DNA of 64,000 nucleotides from positions 992,001-1,056,000 of the forward strand of contig CBDBES010000002.1 in NCBI GenBank assembly GCA_965204465.1, given 5' to 3'. Below, in pieces: positions 36,181-44,607 of the stretch. The notes under the pieces were generated by a model, which was not told the origin of the DNA, did no database searches, and was given only the letters and a program-made list of their open reading frames with translations. The position numbers were made by a program, and so were the translations under genes. This stretch comes from CBDBES01 sp965204465. GTDB taxonomy: Bacteria > Spirochaetota > Leptospiria > Turneriellales > CBDBES01. The stretch's first letter is position 1; every line of letters starts with the position of its first letter.

Positions 36181-36864
36181 TCATCTTAGAAATCTTTTTT
36201 TAACCTTTTCTAAGACTTGAGATGGAATTTCATGTCCTCCATGAAAAGAGATGAATTCCCCTTTCATTCCAGCATGATCCAAGAGTAAGTTCAATTTTTT
36301 AGCCGACTCCAAAGAAAGTAATGCATCTTTTATGCCATGGCTCTGAAAAAAAGGCTGGCCTTTATGTTTACTGGCTAACTCATACCATTTATTCTGGCTT
36401 ATCAAGCCTCCTGAAAATAACACAAGATCCTTTATGTTATGATCTGAATACAAGAAAAAATCAGTGGATACCATGGCCCCCTGGCTAAAACCTCCTAATA
36501 TTATCTTAGAGGGTTCTGGATCTATTTCTTTAAGCATTTTTGAAATAGATTCTCTGGCTGCCTCTAACCCTTCTGGAAAACTATTGGAATATTCTTCTTT
36601 TTGCATTTTTTCTATATCAATTGGAAACCATGCCTTCCCATATTCATAAGAACCTATAGGTATTTCCAAAAAACCTTCTGGGAAGTACCAATGAGGAGAT
36701 GGGCTATGCTGATATCCTAATATTTGAGAAAGAGAAGAAAGATCCAAGGCATTGGCACCATATCCATGGAATAAGAATATATGATCCCCTTTGGCATCTC
36801 CCTTTAAAAATAATACATCAAGATCGCCAATTCTTTTTTTAGCAAGATGAGGATTAAATCGCAT
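36181..36864 (-). CDS. Alpha/beta hydrolase, phospholipase/carboxylesterase type
   Basis: 227 residues. The family signature is clear: F-L-F-H-G-Y-G-A-N oxyanion region, G-G-F-S-Q-G-A-M nucleophile Ser at about 130, D in S-H-G-I-K-D-A, and H in H-G-G-H-E-I-P near the end. These enzymes hydrolyse short-chain esters, lysophospholipids or acyl-thioesters. No signal peptide, so cytoplasmic. It overlaps the following small membrane protein gene (36854-37162) by 11 bases, suggesting it is the last gene of the glycolipid-flippase-like operon that begins near 38.4 kb. Confidence 0.88.
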   Translation of the reverse strand: MRFNPHLAKKRIGDLDVLFLKGDAKGDHIFLFHGYGANALDLSSLSQILGYQHSPSPHWYFPEGFLEIPIGSYEYGKAWFPIDIEKMQKEEYSNSFPEGLEAARESISKMLKEIDPEPSKIILGGFSQGAMVSTDFFLYSDHNIKDLVLFSGGLISQNKWYELASKHKGQPFFQSHGIKDALLSLESAKKLNLLLDHAGMKGEFISFHGGHEIPSQVLEKVKKRFLR

Positions 36865-37162
36865 ATATGATCAAACCGACCACGATAGAAATTAGCCCCA
36901 TTATTGACATTTTATCTTGTTTTTCTTTAAAAAGAAAAATAGAAAATAAATAGACAACTATGATGGTCAAGGCACTATAGATGCTAACTATATCAATGCT
37001 TAATCCTTTTAATGCCTTATAATTAAAATAAGGAGTGGCAATAAATAAGGCAATCGCAATAAAATAGAAAAGTACATTTTTTGTTTGATAATATTTCTTG
37101 TAAAACACCTGCCCCAGAGCGACTGCAAGTATTAATAATGTCAAATGAATATAATATAACAT
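36854..37162 (-). CDS. Small DMT/EamA-type membrane protein (ArnE/F-like)
   Basis: 102 residues in about four membrane helices, the half-size format of the small multidrug resistance/ArnE-ArnF group. The helix ending V-Y-L-F-S-I-F-L-F-K-E-K is typical of EamA-type repeats. With the next upstream gene (37200-37583) it makes a pair like ArnE-ArnF, which flips undecaprenyl-phosphate sugar to the periplasmic face. Function is inferred mainly from the neighbouring family 2 glycosyltransferase. No binding residues can be assigned. Confidence 0.65.
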   Translation of the reverse strand: MLYYIHLTLLILAVALGQVFYKKYYQTKNVLFYFIAIALFIATPYFNYKALKGLSIDIVSIYSALTIIVVYLFSIFLFKEKQDKMSIMGLISIVVGLIIYAI

Positions 37163-37199
37163 CCCTTATAATTTTTTTTGTTCTATTTGAAAAATGAGT

Positions 37200-37583
37200 T
37201 CAAGATACCTGTACCGGCTTTTTTTCATTGCGATTCACTAAAATAATTCCAAATAAGATTAAAGCGATCCCAATTAATTTTGTGACTTCTAAAATAGCTT
37301 CTCCTTTTATGATAGCAATGAAATAAATAGCAGGATAGAAAATAGATGTGATCGGATAACTATTGCTCAGGTCGAATTTTTTATGAATAAAACCCCAGAG
37401 TAAAAATTTGAAAAAGTTAGTCACTAGAACCACAAATAAAAAAAAGCCTATAAAAAACATCTTTATTGTTTCTGCCATTTCCCTTTCAGAAAAATCGGTA
37501 GCATAGCGCAATAAAAGAGTATTTGCTATATTGACCAGTACAATGATAGAAACACTTATAAATTGAGTCATGAACGTCTCCAA
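37200..37583 (-). CDS. Small DMT-type membrane protein (ArnE/F-like)
   Basis: 127 residues, about four membrane helices, second half of the presumed two-subunit transporter. The run Y-P-I-T-S-I-F-Y-P-A-I-Y-F and the following helix E-A-I-L-E-V-T-K-L-I-G-I-A-L-I-L-F-G-I are characteristic of EamA/DMT repeats. The start overlaps the end of the glycosyltransferase gene by 16 bases, so the products are made together. Predicted role: flipping of a polyprenyl-phosphate sugar. Confidence 0.65.
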   Translation of the reverse strand: METFMTQFISVSIIVLVNIANTLLLRYATDFSEREMAETIKMFFIGFFLFVVLVTNFFKFLLWGFIHKKFDLSNSYPITSIFYPAIYFIAIIKGEAILEVTKLIGIALILFGIILVNRNEKKPVQVS

Positions 37584-38437
37584 CTGATTAAAATTGTTTG
37601 TGCGAATCGAAAGGCATACATAAAATTAAACCCTTTTTTACTTTTTCCACTTAATCTGGATCGAATGTTTATGGGAACTTCTTTTAAAATGAGTTTTTTT
37701 CTAACTGCCTGTATGATCAATTCAGCGGTATGATGCTTTTTCTCTATCAATTTAAGCCGTTTAATGGACTCTATATTAAAGGCCCTGTATGAGTTAGAAC
37801 AATCTGTGATTTTCTTCTTTAATATAAAGGATAATATTTGACTAAAAAATTTGATCCCCATTGTGCGAAATTTCCCCGTGTCATGAGTAGGCGCCTGAAA
37901 TCTACTCCCGATTACAATATCTGCTTTATTTTCAAAAACAGGTGTTATTAGATTTTCCATGTCTAAAAATTGATGTTGGCCATCTGCATCCATTGTAACG
38001 ACATATGGTATCTTTAATTTTCTGGCAAAAAAGAAACCAACCTGCAAAGCATATCCCCCCCCCATATTTTTTGGTATTCTGATACAAAAAGCTCCTTCCT
38101 TTTTTGCAACTTGTGAAGTATTGTCTACTGAACCATCATCAACAACTAAATAATGTATTGCATGATCTAAAATTTTGGATGGTTTATCTTTTAGAACATG
38201 AGATAAATTTTCTTCTTCATTATATGCAGGAAAGATGACCAATATATTTTTGGAAGTAACTATCCTGGATCTATACTTGAAAATAGCATGATTCAATTTA
38301 TTCACTATTTTTTCATCCATTTCAATATCAGTATATTCTTTCTTTAATTTAATGGAAGATATGATCCACTGTAGAAACATTAGAATGAATAACATGAAAA
38401 TGACAAACAGAGTAAAGAATAAAATGATATGCCACAT
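37568..38437 (-). CDS. Family 2 glycosyltransferase, polyprenyl-phosphate type
   Basis: 289 residues with an N-terminal membrane helix (about 3-27). The GT-A domain shows V-I-F-P-A-Y-N-E-E-E-N-L, V-V-D-D-G-S-V-D-N-T, P-K-N-M-G-G-G-Y-A-L, T-M-D-A-D-G-Q-H and I-V-I-G-S-R-F, the pattern of dolichol/undecaprenyl-phosphate sugar transferases (DPM1/ArnC group). It lacks the C-terminal membrane helices of ArnC. Together with two small DMT proteins it resembles an ArnC-E-F module that makes and flips a lipid-linked sugar for envelope glycan decoration. It starts 13 bases after the cupin gene. Confidence 0.88.
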   Translation of the reverse strand: MWHIILFFTLFVIFMLFILMFLQWIISSIKLKKEYTDIEMDEKIVNKLNHAIFKYRSRIVTSKNILVIFPAYNEEENLSHVLKDKPSKILDHAIHYLVVDDGSVDNTSQVAKKEGAFCIRIPKNMGGGYALQVGFFFARKLKIPYVVTMDADGQHQFLDMENLITPVFENKADIVIGSRFQAPTHDTGKFRTMGIKFFSQILSFILKKKITDCSNSYRAFNIESIKRLKLIEKKHHTAELIIQAVRKKLILKEVPINIRSRLSGKSKKGFNFMYAFRFAQTILISWRRS

Positions 38438-38450
38438 AGTATTTGGACTC

Positions 38451-39017
38451 TTATTTAGAATGGATAAAGGGTAAAAAAAGTTTGTTATCCTTAAAAGAAC
38501 TTCTTTGAGCTTCTTCTAAAGTATTATTTTCATTCAAATATTGCCCTCTTTCCAGATCATATCCTTTTCCATAGATGTGTATGCTTAAAGTTTGTTCTTC
38601 TAGTATAGGAGTACTTACTCTATGCCAGTCTGAAAAAGGAGGACAAAAGTTCAAAGCGCCTCTTTTAGATAATAAACCAGAACGTATTATTTGAACATTC
38701 TGTTTATCTATTTTATAATCTTCCACAAAAAGCCGACCAGAGATCAACCAGAATATCCCCCATGTATTATGACAATGAATAGCCCCTTTATATCCTTTTG
38801 AAAAGATATGCATTTCTATATGGAATTTTTCCCTAGGATCATGATAGAGCAGATATCTACCAAAAGGGATTTCCTGCCTATGTTCTACTCTATGTTGTTC
38901 ATAACAATGATCTAATTCCAGAGTCAGTTGGGTAACATCTCCTATTTTCATTACATTATTAGAAGGTTTTTTATGATCCCAAAAATTTTCACAAGTTTGT
39001 ATTATCTCTTCCCACAT
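38451..39017 (-). CDS. Cysteine dioxygenase-type cupin
   Basis: 188 residues. The cupin has I-H-C-H-N-T-W-G near residue 83, where the two histidines are the expected iron ligands, and W-H-R-V at about 142 for the third; S-I-H-I-Y-G-K-G-Y-D near the end matches the closing strand of cysteine or 3-mercaptopropionate dioxygenases. Those enzymes oxidise thiols to sulfinates. The H-D-H of typical enzymes is H-C-H here, and no Cys-Tyr cross-link pair can be assigned, so substrate is open. First gene of the glycosyltransferase operon; whether its role is linked is unclear. Confidence 0.7.
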   Translation of the reverse strand: MWEEIIQTCENFWDHKKPSNNVMKIGDVTQLTLELDHCYEQHRVEHRQEIPFGRYLLYHDPREKFHIEMHIFSKGYKGAIHCHNTWGIFWLISGRLFVEDYKIDKQNVQIIRSGLLSKRGALNFCPPFSDWHRVSTPILEEQTLSIHIYGKGYDLERGQYLNENNTLEEAQRSSFKDNKLFLPFIHSK

Positions 39018-39178
39018 GATTGGTTTTAAGGAAGATGATTCAAAGTCTAAATATACTGTCGATAGATTTTTTACTCCAGAACAGGCTATAGACTAAGAAC
39101 CTATGATCTGATATAAGAATATTCTGCCGCTGCTTTGGCTAAATTCAGTATTTTGCGTATAGCTATCGTTAGACTACA

Positions 39179-39778
39179 TCACTTCAAAAAAAGTTCATTC
39201 AGAGATGTATTCGCTATAGGAAAAGTTGAAACGATTACGCCTACTATGAATATATAAAGCCCCCAGGCTCTTCTTTTAGAGAAAGCCTGTCCCATAGCTG
39301 ACCTTCTCTTCAAAAACCACCAAGCAATAGCAACGCAAAACAAAGCTTCTATGATCAAACCTGTTAAAGGAGCTTTGTTATATAGATTCAAACCAATCGC
39401 AGGTGTACCCTGGCCAAATATGTAATGCTCAAAGCCTACAATAAGGTCACAAACTTCATGAAAAACGACTAGAATGCCGCACCATAGTGCTAAGAGTCGA
39501 TTTTTGCTAATGCTCCACACAATTAAGGCAAATATAAGAGACCATATAACTGCAGGTACAATACCGTGACTGTAAAAGAGATCTGTTTGCATATTTGAAA
39601 AAGAAGCATCTCTAAAATCATCGGGTTTGAATAATTCCCAACCAGTAGCTACAAAAAAAAGCATAATGAAATCAAGAAATTGAGAAGCTAGCAAAAATAA
39701 CCAAAACGGCGCATGGTTTTTTTTCTCCTCTACTTTTTGGTAGGCTACCAATGCAGTAGCATAATGTCCCATAACCAT
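39179..39778 (-). CDS. Polytopic membrane protein, unknown
   Basis: 199 residues with about five membrane segments. Polar residues within helices (H5, D36, S-H-G at about 70, H-E-V-C-D near 106) suggest a metal-dependent membrane hydrolase in the style of YdjM/DUF4184, but I am not confident. A good AAGGAG site lies inside the end of a 28-codon gene directly upstream (39780-39866), so the two are coupled. No other neighbour on this strand for 160 bases downstream. Confidence 0.6.
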   Translation of the reverse strand: MVMGHYATALVAYQKVEEKKNHAPFWLFLLASQFLDFIMLFFVATGWELFKPDDFRDASFSNMQTDLFYSHGIVPAVIWSLIFALIVWSISKNRLLALWCGILVVFHEVCDLIVGFEHYIFGQGTPAIGLNLYNKAPLTGLIIEALFCVAIAWWFLKRRSAMGQAFSKRRAWGLYIFIVGVIVSTFPIANTSLNELFLK

Positions 39779-39779
39779 G

Positions 39780-39866
39780 TTATTTCTCTCCTTTTTGCCT
39801 TATTAATAGGACAAAAATTATAAAAGTAGATACATACAAAACAAAAAAAGTAATCACAAGCGGCAT
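39780..39866 (-). CDS. 28-residue single-helix membrane protein
   Basis: ATG at 39866 with an excellent AAGGAG site 9 bases upstream, ending TAA one base before the next ATG. The product is one hydrophobic helix (about residues 3-22, I-T-F-F-V-L-Y-V-S-T-F) followed by R-Q-K-G-E-K, a positive-inside anchor. Its size and coupling resemble accessory subunits such as KdpF or CcoQ. I infer a small partner of the 199-residue membrane protein. Too short for homology claims. Confidence 0.55.
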   Translation of the reverse strand: MPLVITFFVLYVSTFIIFVLLIRQKGEK

Positions 39867-40159
39867 ATAAAGTTTCTCCTTAACACATTATTTAAAAGTA
39901 TTGAACAAAATTATATTTTTAGTTACCTTTCTTGTTTGGCGCGAAGAATCCTTAAAGGATACTTAATAGATCAATTATGGAAGTAACTAAAAATTCTTTC
40001 GTACTTAACACTCATTGTAAATTATAAAGTATACAGTCAAGCCTGTTTTTTTGTAATTTTTAACAAAAAATTCTTGCATTTTTATCAACTTTATACTATG
40101 TGGTATATATTCCTTTTTAGCCATACTAAATTGGGTATCTTACTTAATGGAGGTTAAGA
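39867..40159. other. Divergent promoter region with inverted repeat
   Basis: TTTTTAGTTACCTTTC (39916-39931) and GGAAGTAACTAAAAA (39979-39993) form an imperfect inverted pair about 80 bases across, perhaps a short element or regulatory stem. A TATACT box at 40092-40097 may serve the GH92 gene, but its -35 is poor. A GGAGG site at 40149-40153 precedes the ATG at 40160. Confidence 0.4.
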
Positions 40160-43100
40160 ATGTTAAACAATTTTTTGAATGGATTCCTTAAGAAAATATC
40201 TGTTCCAAAACCATCACTAAATTTAATTTCTTTAGTAAAAGATAAGGTTGTCTTTTTACTGTTATGCTCTCTTTGCGCGTTTTTTTTAAACTGCATCGAA
40301 GAAGGATTCGAAATCGACCGATCTGAAGGAAATGAGCCTGATGGTCAAGAAAGTAATCCACCTAGTGCTCCTACTAATTTAGAAGTGGTAGAAGTGGGCG
40401 ATAGCCGGATTACTCTGAGTTGGGTCAGTGTTGAAACGGCTGTCTCTTATGTAATATATAGAAATAGCGAACTTATCAACGAAGAAGTCACCGAGACCAC
40501 CTATGAAGCCAGAGACCTAACAAATGGCTTAGAATACACTTTTGAGGTATCCGCAAAAAATGCAAACGGTGAAGGGCCTAAGAGCGAAGCCGTAAAAGTG
40601 ACCCCTCTCCCAGAGAGTCCGTCGGCACCTTCAAGAATAAGTCTAACAAGTAACGGTGTTACACAGATTGAATTGGAGTGGAGCGTTGTTAATGGTGCCA
40701 CCCACTACAAGATCTATAGGAATGGCGTTCTGATACAGCCAAATATAACCAGTACTACTTACACCGATACTGGTCTAACCATAGGTGAGTCGTATACATA
40801 TCAGGTAGTCGCCGTCATTGATGTAGAAGAATGTGATAAGTGTAAGCTAGAAAGCTCAAAAAGTGACCCAGAAACGATCATTCCCGTACCAGAACAACCA
40901 TCTGCTCCGGAAAACCTTAGATCTACTGTAACAAGTAATACTTCCATTACTCTGGCTTGGGATCCTGTTAATAATGCTAACTATTACAAACTCTATAGAG
41001 ACAATTCTCCGATAGGTGGGAACATAATGAACACGAACTACATGGATATAGGCCTAACTGAAGGGAAGACCTATACTTATGAAGTATCAGCAGTAATTGA
41101 CGCAGGAAATTGCCCGATCTGTAAGATAGAGGGTCCAAGAGCTAAGTCATTTTCAGTCTCTGCCATAGAGGAAATAGAGGGTGCTCCTAAGAATTTTTCG
41201 GTCTCCGCTGGGGATCAACAGGTTACATTAAGTTGGAATGCTATTAGTGGTGCCAGCTATTATAGAGTTTTTAGAGACGGCGGTAGTAGTCCGATAGTAG
41301 ATAATCTGGCTGCAACTACCTATACCGATCAAGGCCTAAATAATGGTACAGAATATTCCTATACGGTAACTGCAGTGAATTCTTTAGGTATAGAAGGTCC
41401 TCAAACTAGCCCTGTTACAGCTACACCTCTACCTGGTAAGCCCTCTACTCCCGATTCTGCTACAATCACAATCACCCGTGGAAATCAGGAGCTTGTTCTG
41501 AATTGGAATGCAGTTAATGAAGCTACCCATTATAGAGTTTATGTAGGCAATACAAACACTCAACAGGGAAATGATATAGCAGCCCCTACGACCACCTATA
41601 CAGTGACAGGTTTAACCAACGGTACAGAATATACCTATACGATAACAGCGGTGATCGATGTAGGAAACTGTTCGGTTTGTAAGGTGGAAAGTAATAGGAG
41701 TCGTCTTATTACAAGTACGCCCCTTCCCGATAGGCCAGTTGCTCCTTTAGTTACTGTTGTACCAGGAGACAGCAAAATTATTCTAAGTTGGGCAGCCGTT
41801 AGTGGTGCCAACTATTATAGAGTTTTTAGAGACGGGGGTAGTAATCCGATAATAGATAATCTAGCTGAAACTACCTACACCGATGAGGGTCTAACCAATG
41901 GAATCCCTGTTAACTATGAGTTAGTCGCCGTAACTCAAGTAGAAGGATGTGCTCGTCCCATTTGCACCTTAATAAGCGATCGAAGCGATCGGGTAACGGG
42001 AACCCCTGGCAATATTTCTCTTAATTCTCTCGTATCTGGAACAAAAATTGATCCTATGAAATATGTAAATACTCTGATCGCTACTGGAAGTACAATCAGT
42101 GTAAGCGGTAGGGCGATCGGTGGAAATAACGAAACGAACAATCCAGAAGGAGCGCATTATCCGTTTGGAATGACAACCTTTACTCCATTGAATTCGTTAA
42201 ACACTTATTCTGATGGTGACAGTCGATGGGGAGCAGCGGATCGTTGGACCCATTACGCGAGTCGAAAACATAGAGTAAAGGGTTTCGCCGTTACCGACCT
42301 CAATGGACCTGGTTGCGATGCAGCGGGCGATTTCCCTATAATGATGCACCCAGGTCATATTAAAAACAAAAATATATATTTTTCCGATTCGGACGATAGA
42401 GTTTTGCCACTTTATATTAAGGGCACTAATATACCTAATACAAGGAAAGGCGGCCGTAACGATAATTCAGGAACTTATCCCTCCAGTAATGTTATCGGGG
42501 AAGCTGGCTATTATAAGGTCATATTTGAAAATGATATGATAGCCGAACTCACTGTTAGTAAACGAAGCGGAATTGCTAAATTCACTTTCCCCGCTTCTAT
42601 TTCAGAGTCAACTCTATTCTTCACTACGGGAAGTAGAATGACCAGAAATAGAACGACTATTACGGCTTCAAGTAATCTAAGTGGATCAGCCAATGTTAAA
42701 GCTATTCAAGCACAAATTAGTAATGAAGGTTTTTGCGCTAATAATGCCAGTGCCTATACTATATATATGTATGCTGAATTTGACAAGAATTCTTCAGGAA
42801 ACTTTCAAATGAAACAAGAATTATTTAAGCAATACAAACAGTTAGGCTATGAGTTCGATTTGAATAGCGTAGGCAGGACTATACATGTAAAGTTTGGGAT
42901 TTCTTATGTGAATTATGCAGGGGCATATAATAATCTAATAAAAGAAATTCCTGGCTTTGATTTTACAAAAGTCAAGAATGATACGCAGACGGCATGGAAG
43001 AATTTACTTAGCAGGGTCCAGGTCTACACGAATGATGAAACTAGTTTAACAGATAAACTGACTCTTTTCTATAGCGGGCTCTATCGATCGTTTCATGCAC

Positions 43101-44581
43101 CTACTATATTCAGTGATGTGGATTGTCAATACAGAGGTTTCAATAATAGCATTTATACGATACCTAATCAAACTAGGGATGGAGTAAAGATTTGCGATAT
43201 GACCCAGTATCAGAATTTTTCAGGCTGGGATACATATCGTTCCCAGTCACAGTTGATTGCTTTGATTGATAGAAAAATTGCTTCTGACATGGCCCAGTCG
43301 CTGATCAATAACTCTAAACAAGCGAATTGTTCTGCTAATACAGACGTTGATCGAGGGAACTGCGTTGGAGGTTCTTTGACTCGTTGGGGCATCGCCAATG
43401 ACGATGCGGGAACCATGGCAGGAGAACCGGGTGCGATCATTGTGGCAAATACTCTTGCCTTTGGCGCAACTGACTTTAAATTTGACGAAGCCTTAGATTC
43501 TATGCAAAGAGGGCAGGAAGGTAAACGAAGTGATAATACTCAGCTTGGCAGTAGTAGTTATACTCCTCACAGGAACCACGAGAATAAGAGATTGCGTTCA
43601 AGTGAATTAGAACTAGCCTCCGCTTATTTTGCAAAAGCGGCCTTTGCTAAAAGATTGGCTGCAATAAGCAGTGATGCAAATTATAGGCAGAGATACAGTG
43701 TACCAGTGGCATCTGTAAGCCAAATGAAGAGTTATTATAATCAAAGAGCGATGAATTATTTTACGGCCAATATAGATAAATTCAAAATATCCACAGGAGA
43801 AACGGTGAATGGAATAACAGCAGACAATGGTTGGCAGGAAGGAAATATACACCAATATAAATGGATGTATCCTCCTAATGTTGCGAAGGGAAGTCTCAGT
43901 ATTCTGAGCAAATATTTTTCAGGAACAACATCACAGGCCGTTACCGAATTAGATAATCATGTTCGTATTTTAAATTCCGGTCATGGCAATAGTGATACCG
44001 GGCTTTTCTTCGGAAATGAACCGGGTCATTTTACTCCATTAGTGTATAATTTTTTACCGGGAGGAAGTGAAAATTCTCAAGCTCCTAATTCTTATAAATC
44101 GCAAAAAGTAATTGGAAGGATACAGAAAGATTTATATAAAAATGCAATTGATCTGGCATTGCCGGGGAATGAAGATCTGGGAGCAATGGCCGCTTGGTAT
44201 GCCTGGACTGCTATGGGACTTTATCCTTCTATACCTGGATTGGGCTTCTATAATCTAACGTCTCCCCTTTTCGATTACATTCTAATTGAAAAGAATGATA
44301 ATGGAGGTAATGGTCTCATACTGATCAAGGCTCTTAATTCTAAAGATAGAAGACACATCTCTAATATCACTTTAAATAACCAAAGTCATCTAAAAACCTA
44401 TATCACCTTTAAAAAACTGTATCAAGACTTGGATAATACAACTCTGATAAACGAAAACGGTATAGATAAAAAAGTAACTATACTCAATTTTACTCTTGTT
44501 AGAGACGAGAATAATGCGAATAAAACATTAACAGTTTCTCCTTCATTTCAAAGTTTATCTGATATAGACGATTATCTCTGA
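40160..44581 (+). CDS. FnIII-GH92 alpha-mannosidase lipoprotein
   Basis: 1,473 residues. The signal ends F-F-L-N-C, a lipobox preceded by an unusually long 30-residue N-region. Six FnIII domains occupy about 70-620. Four of them carry an extra C-x2-C or C-x3-C in one loop (E-C-D-K-C-K, N-C-P-I-C-K, N-C-S-V-C-K, G-C-A-R-P-I-C-T). The remainder is a GH92 catalytic region with W-Q-E-G-N-x-x-Q-Y-K-W at about 1225 (general acid Glu), G-N-E-P-G-H at about 1285, and G-N-E-D-L-G-A-M-A-A-W-Y at about 1335, where GH92 enzymes usually have G-N-D-D. GH92 enzymes are calcium-dependent exo-alpha-mannosidases. The FnIII array should project the enzyme from the cell surface. An outer-membrane barrel gene follows 26 bases downstream. 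Confidence 0.9.
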   Translation: MLNNFLNGFLKKISVPKPSLNLISLVKDKVVFLLLCSLCAFFLNCIEEGFEIDRSEGNEPDGQESNPPSAPTNLEVVEVGDSRITLSWVSVETAVSYVIYRNSELINEEVTETTYEARDLTNGLEYTFEVSAKNANGEGPKSEAVKVTPLPESPSAPSRISLTSNGVTQIELEWSVVNGATHYKIYRNGVLIQPNITSTTYTDTGLTIGESYTYQVVAVIDVEECDKCKLESSKSDPETIIPVPEQPSAPENLRSTVTSNTSITLAWDPVNNANYYKLYRDNSPIGGNIMNTNYMDIGLTEGKTYTYEVSAVIDAGNCPICKIEGPRAKSFSVSAIEEIEGAPKNFSVSAGDQQVTLSWNAISGASYYRVFRDGGSSPIVDNLAATTYTDQGLNNGTEYSYTVTAVNSLGIEGPQTSPVTATPLPGKPSTPDSATITITRGNQELVLNWNAVNEATHYRVYVGNTNTQQGNDIAAPTTTYTVTGLTNGTEYTYTITAVIDVGNCSVCKVESNRSRLITSTPLPDRPVAPLVTVVPGDSKIILSWAAVSGANYYRVFRDGGSNPIIDNLAETTYTDEGLTNGIPVNYELVAVTQVEGCARPICTLISDRSDRVTGTPGNISLNSLVSGTKIDPMKYVNTLIATGSTISVSGRAIGGNNETNNPEGAHYPFGMTTFTPLNSLNTYSDGDSRWGAADRWTHYASRKHRVKGFAVTDLNGPGCDAAGDFPIMMHPGHIKNKNIYFSDSDDRVLPLYIKGTNIPNTRKGGRNDNSGTYPSSNVIGEAGYYKVIFENDMIAELTVSKRSGIAKFTFPASISESTLFFTTGSRMTRNRTTITASSNLSGSANVKAIQAQISNEGFCANNASAYTIYMYAEFDKNSSGNFQMKQELFKQYKQLGYEFDLNSVGRTIHVKFGISYVNYAGAYNNLIKEIPGFDFTKVKNDTQTAWKNLLSRVQVYTNDETSLTDKLTLFYSGLYRSFHAPTIFSDVDCQYRGFNNSIYTIPNQTRDGVKICDMTQYQNFSGWDTYRSQSQLIALIDRKIASDMAQSLINNSKQANCSANTDVDRGNCVGGSLTRWGIANDDAGTMAGEPGAIIVANTLAFGATDFKFDEALDSMQRGQEGKRSDNTQLGSSSYTPHRNHENKRLRSSELELASAYFAKAAFAKRLAAISSDANYRQRYSVPVASVSQMKSYYNQRAMNYFTANIDKFKISTGETVNGITADNGWQEGNIHQYKWMYPPNVAKGSLSILSKYFSGTTSQAVTELDNHVRILNSGHGNSDTGLFFGNEPGHFTPLVYNFLPGGSENSQAPNSYKSQKVIGRIQKDLYKNAIDLALPGNEDLGAMAAWYAWTAMGLYPSIPGLGFYNLTSPLFDYILIEKNDNGGNGLILIKALNSKDRRHISNITLNNQSHLKTYITFKKLYQDLDNTTLINENGIDKKVTILNFTLVRDENNANKTLTVSPSFQSLSDIDDYL

Positions 44582-44607
44582 AATTTGTCTTAAAAATAAA
44601 TAGAAAC

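Noticed and set aside
36170..36190. Shared terminator between wecG-type gene and esterase
   Set aside because: The stop codons abut (TGA/TCA) with no stem or T-tract; only the tight packing is notable.
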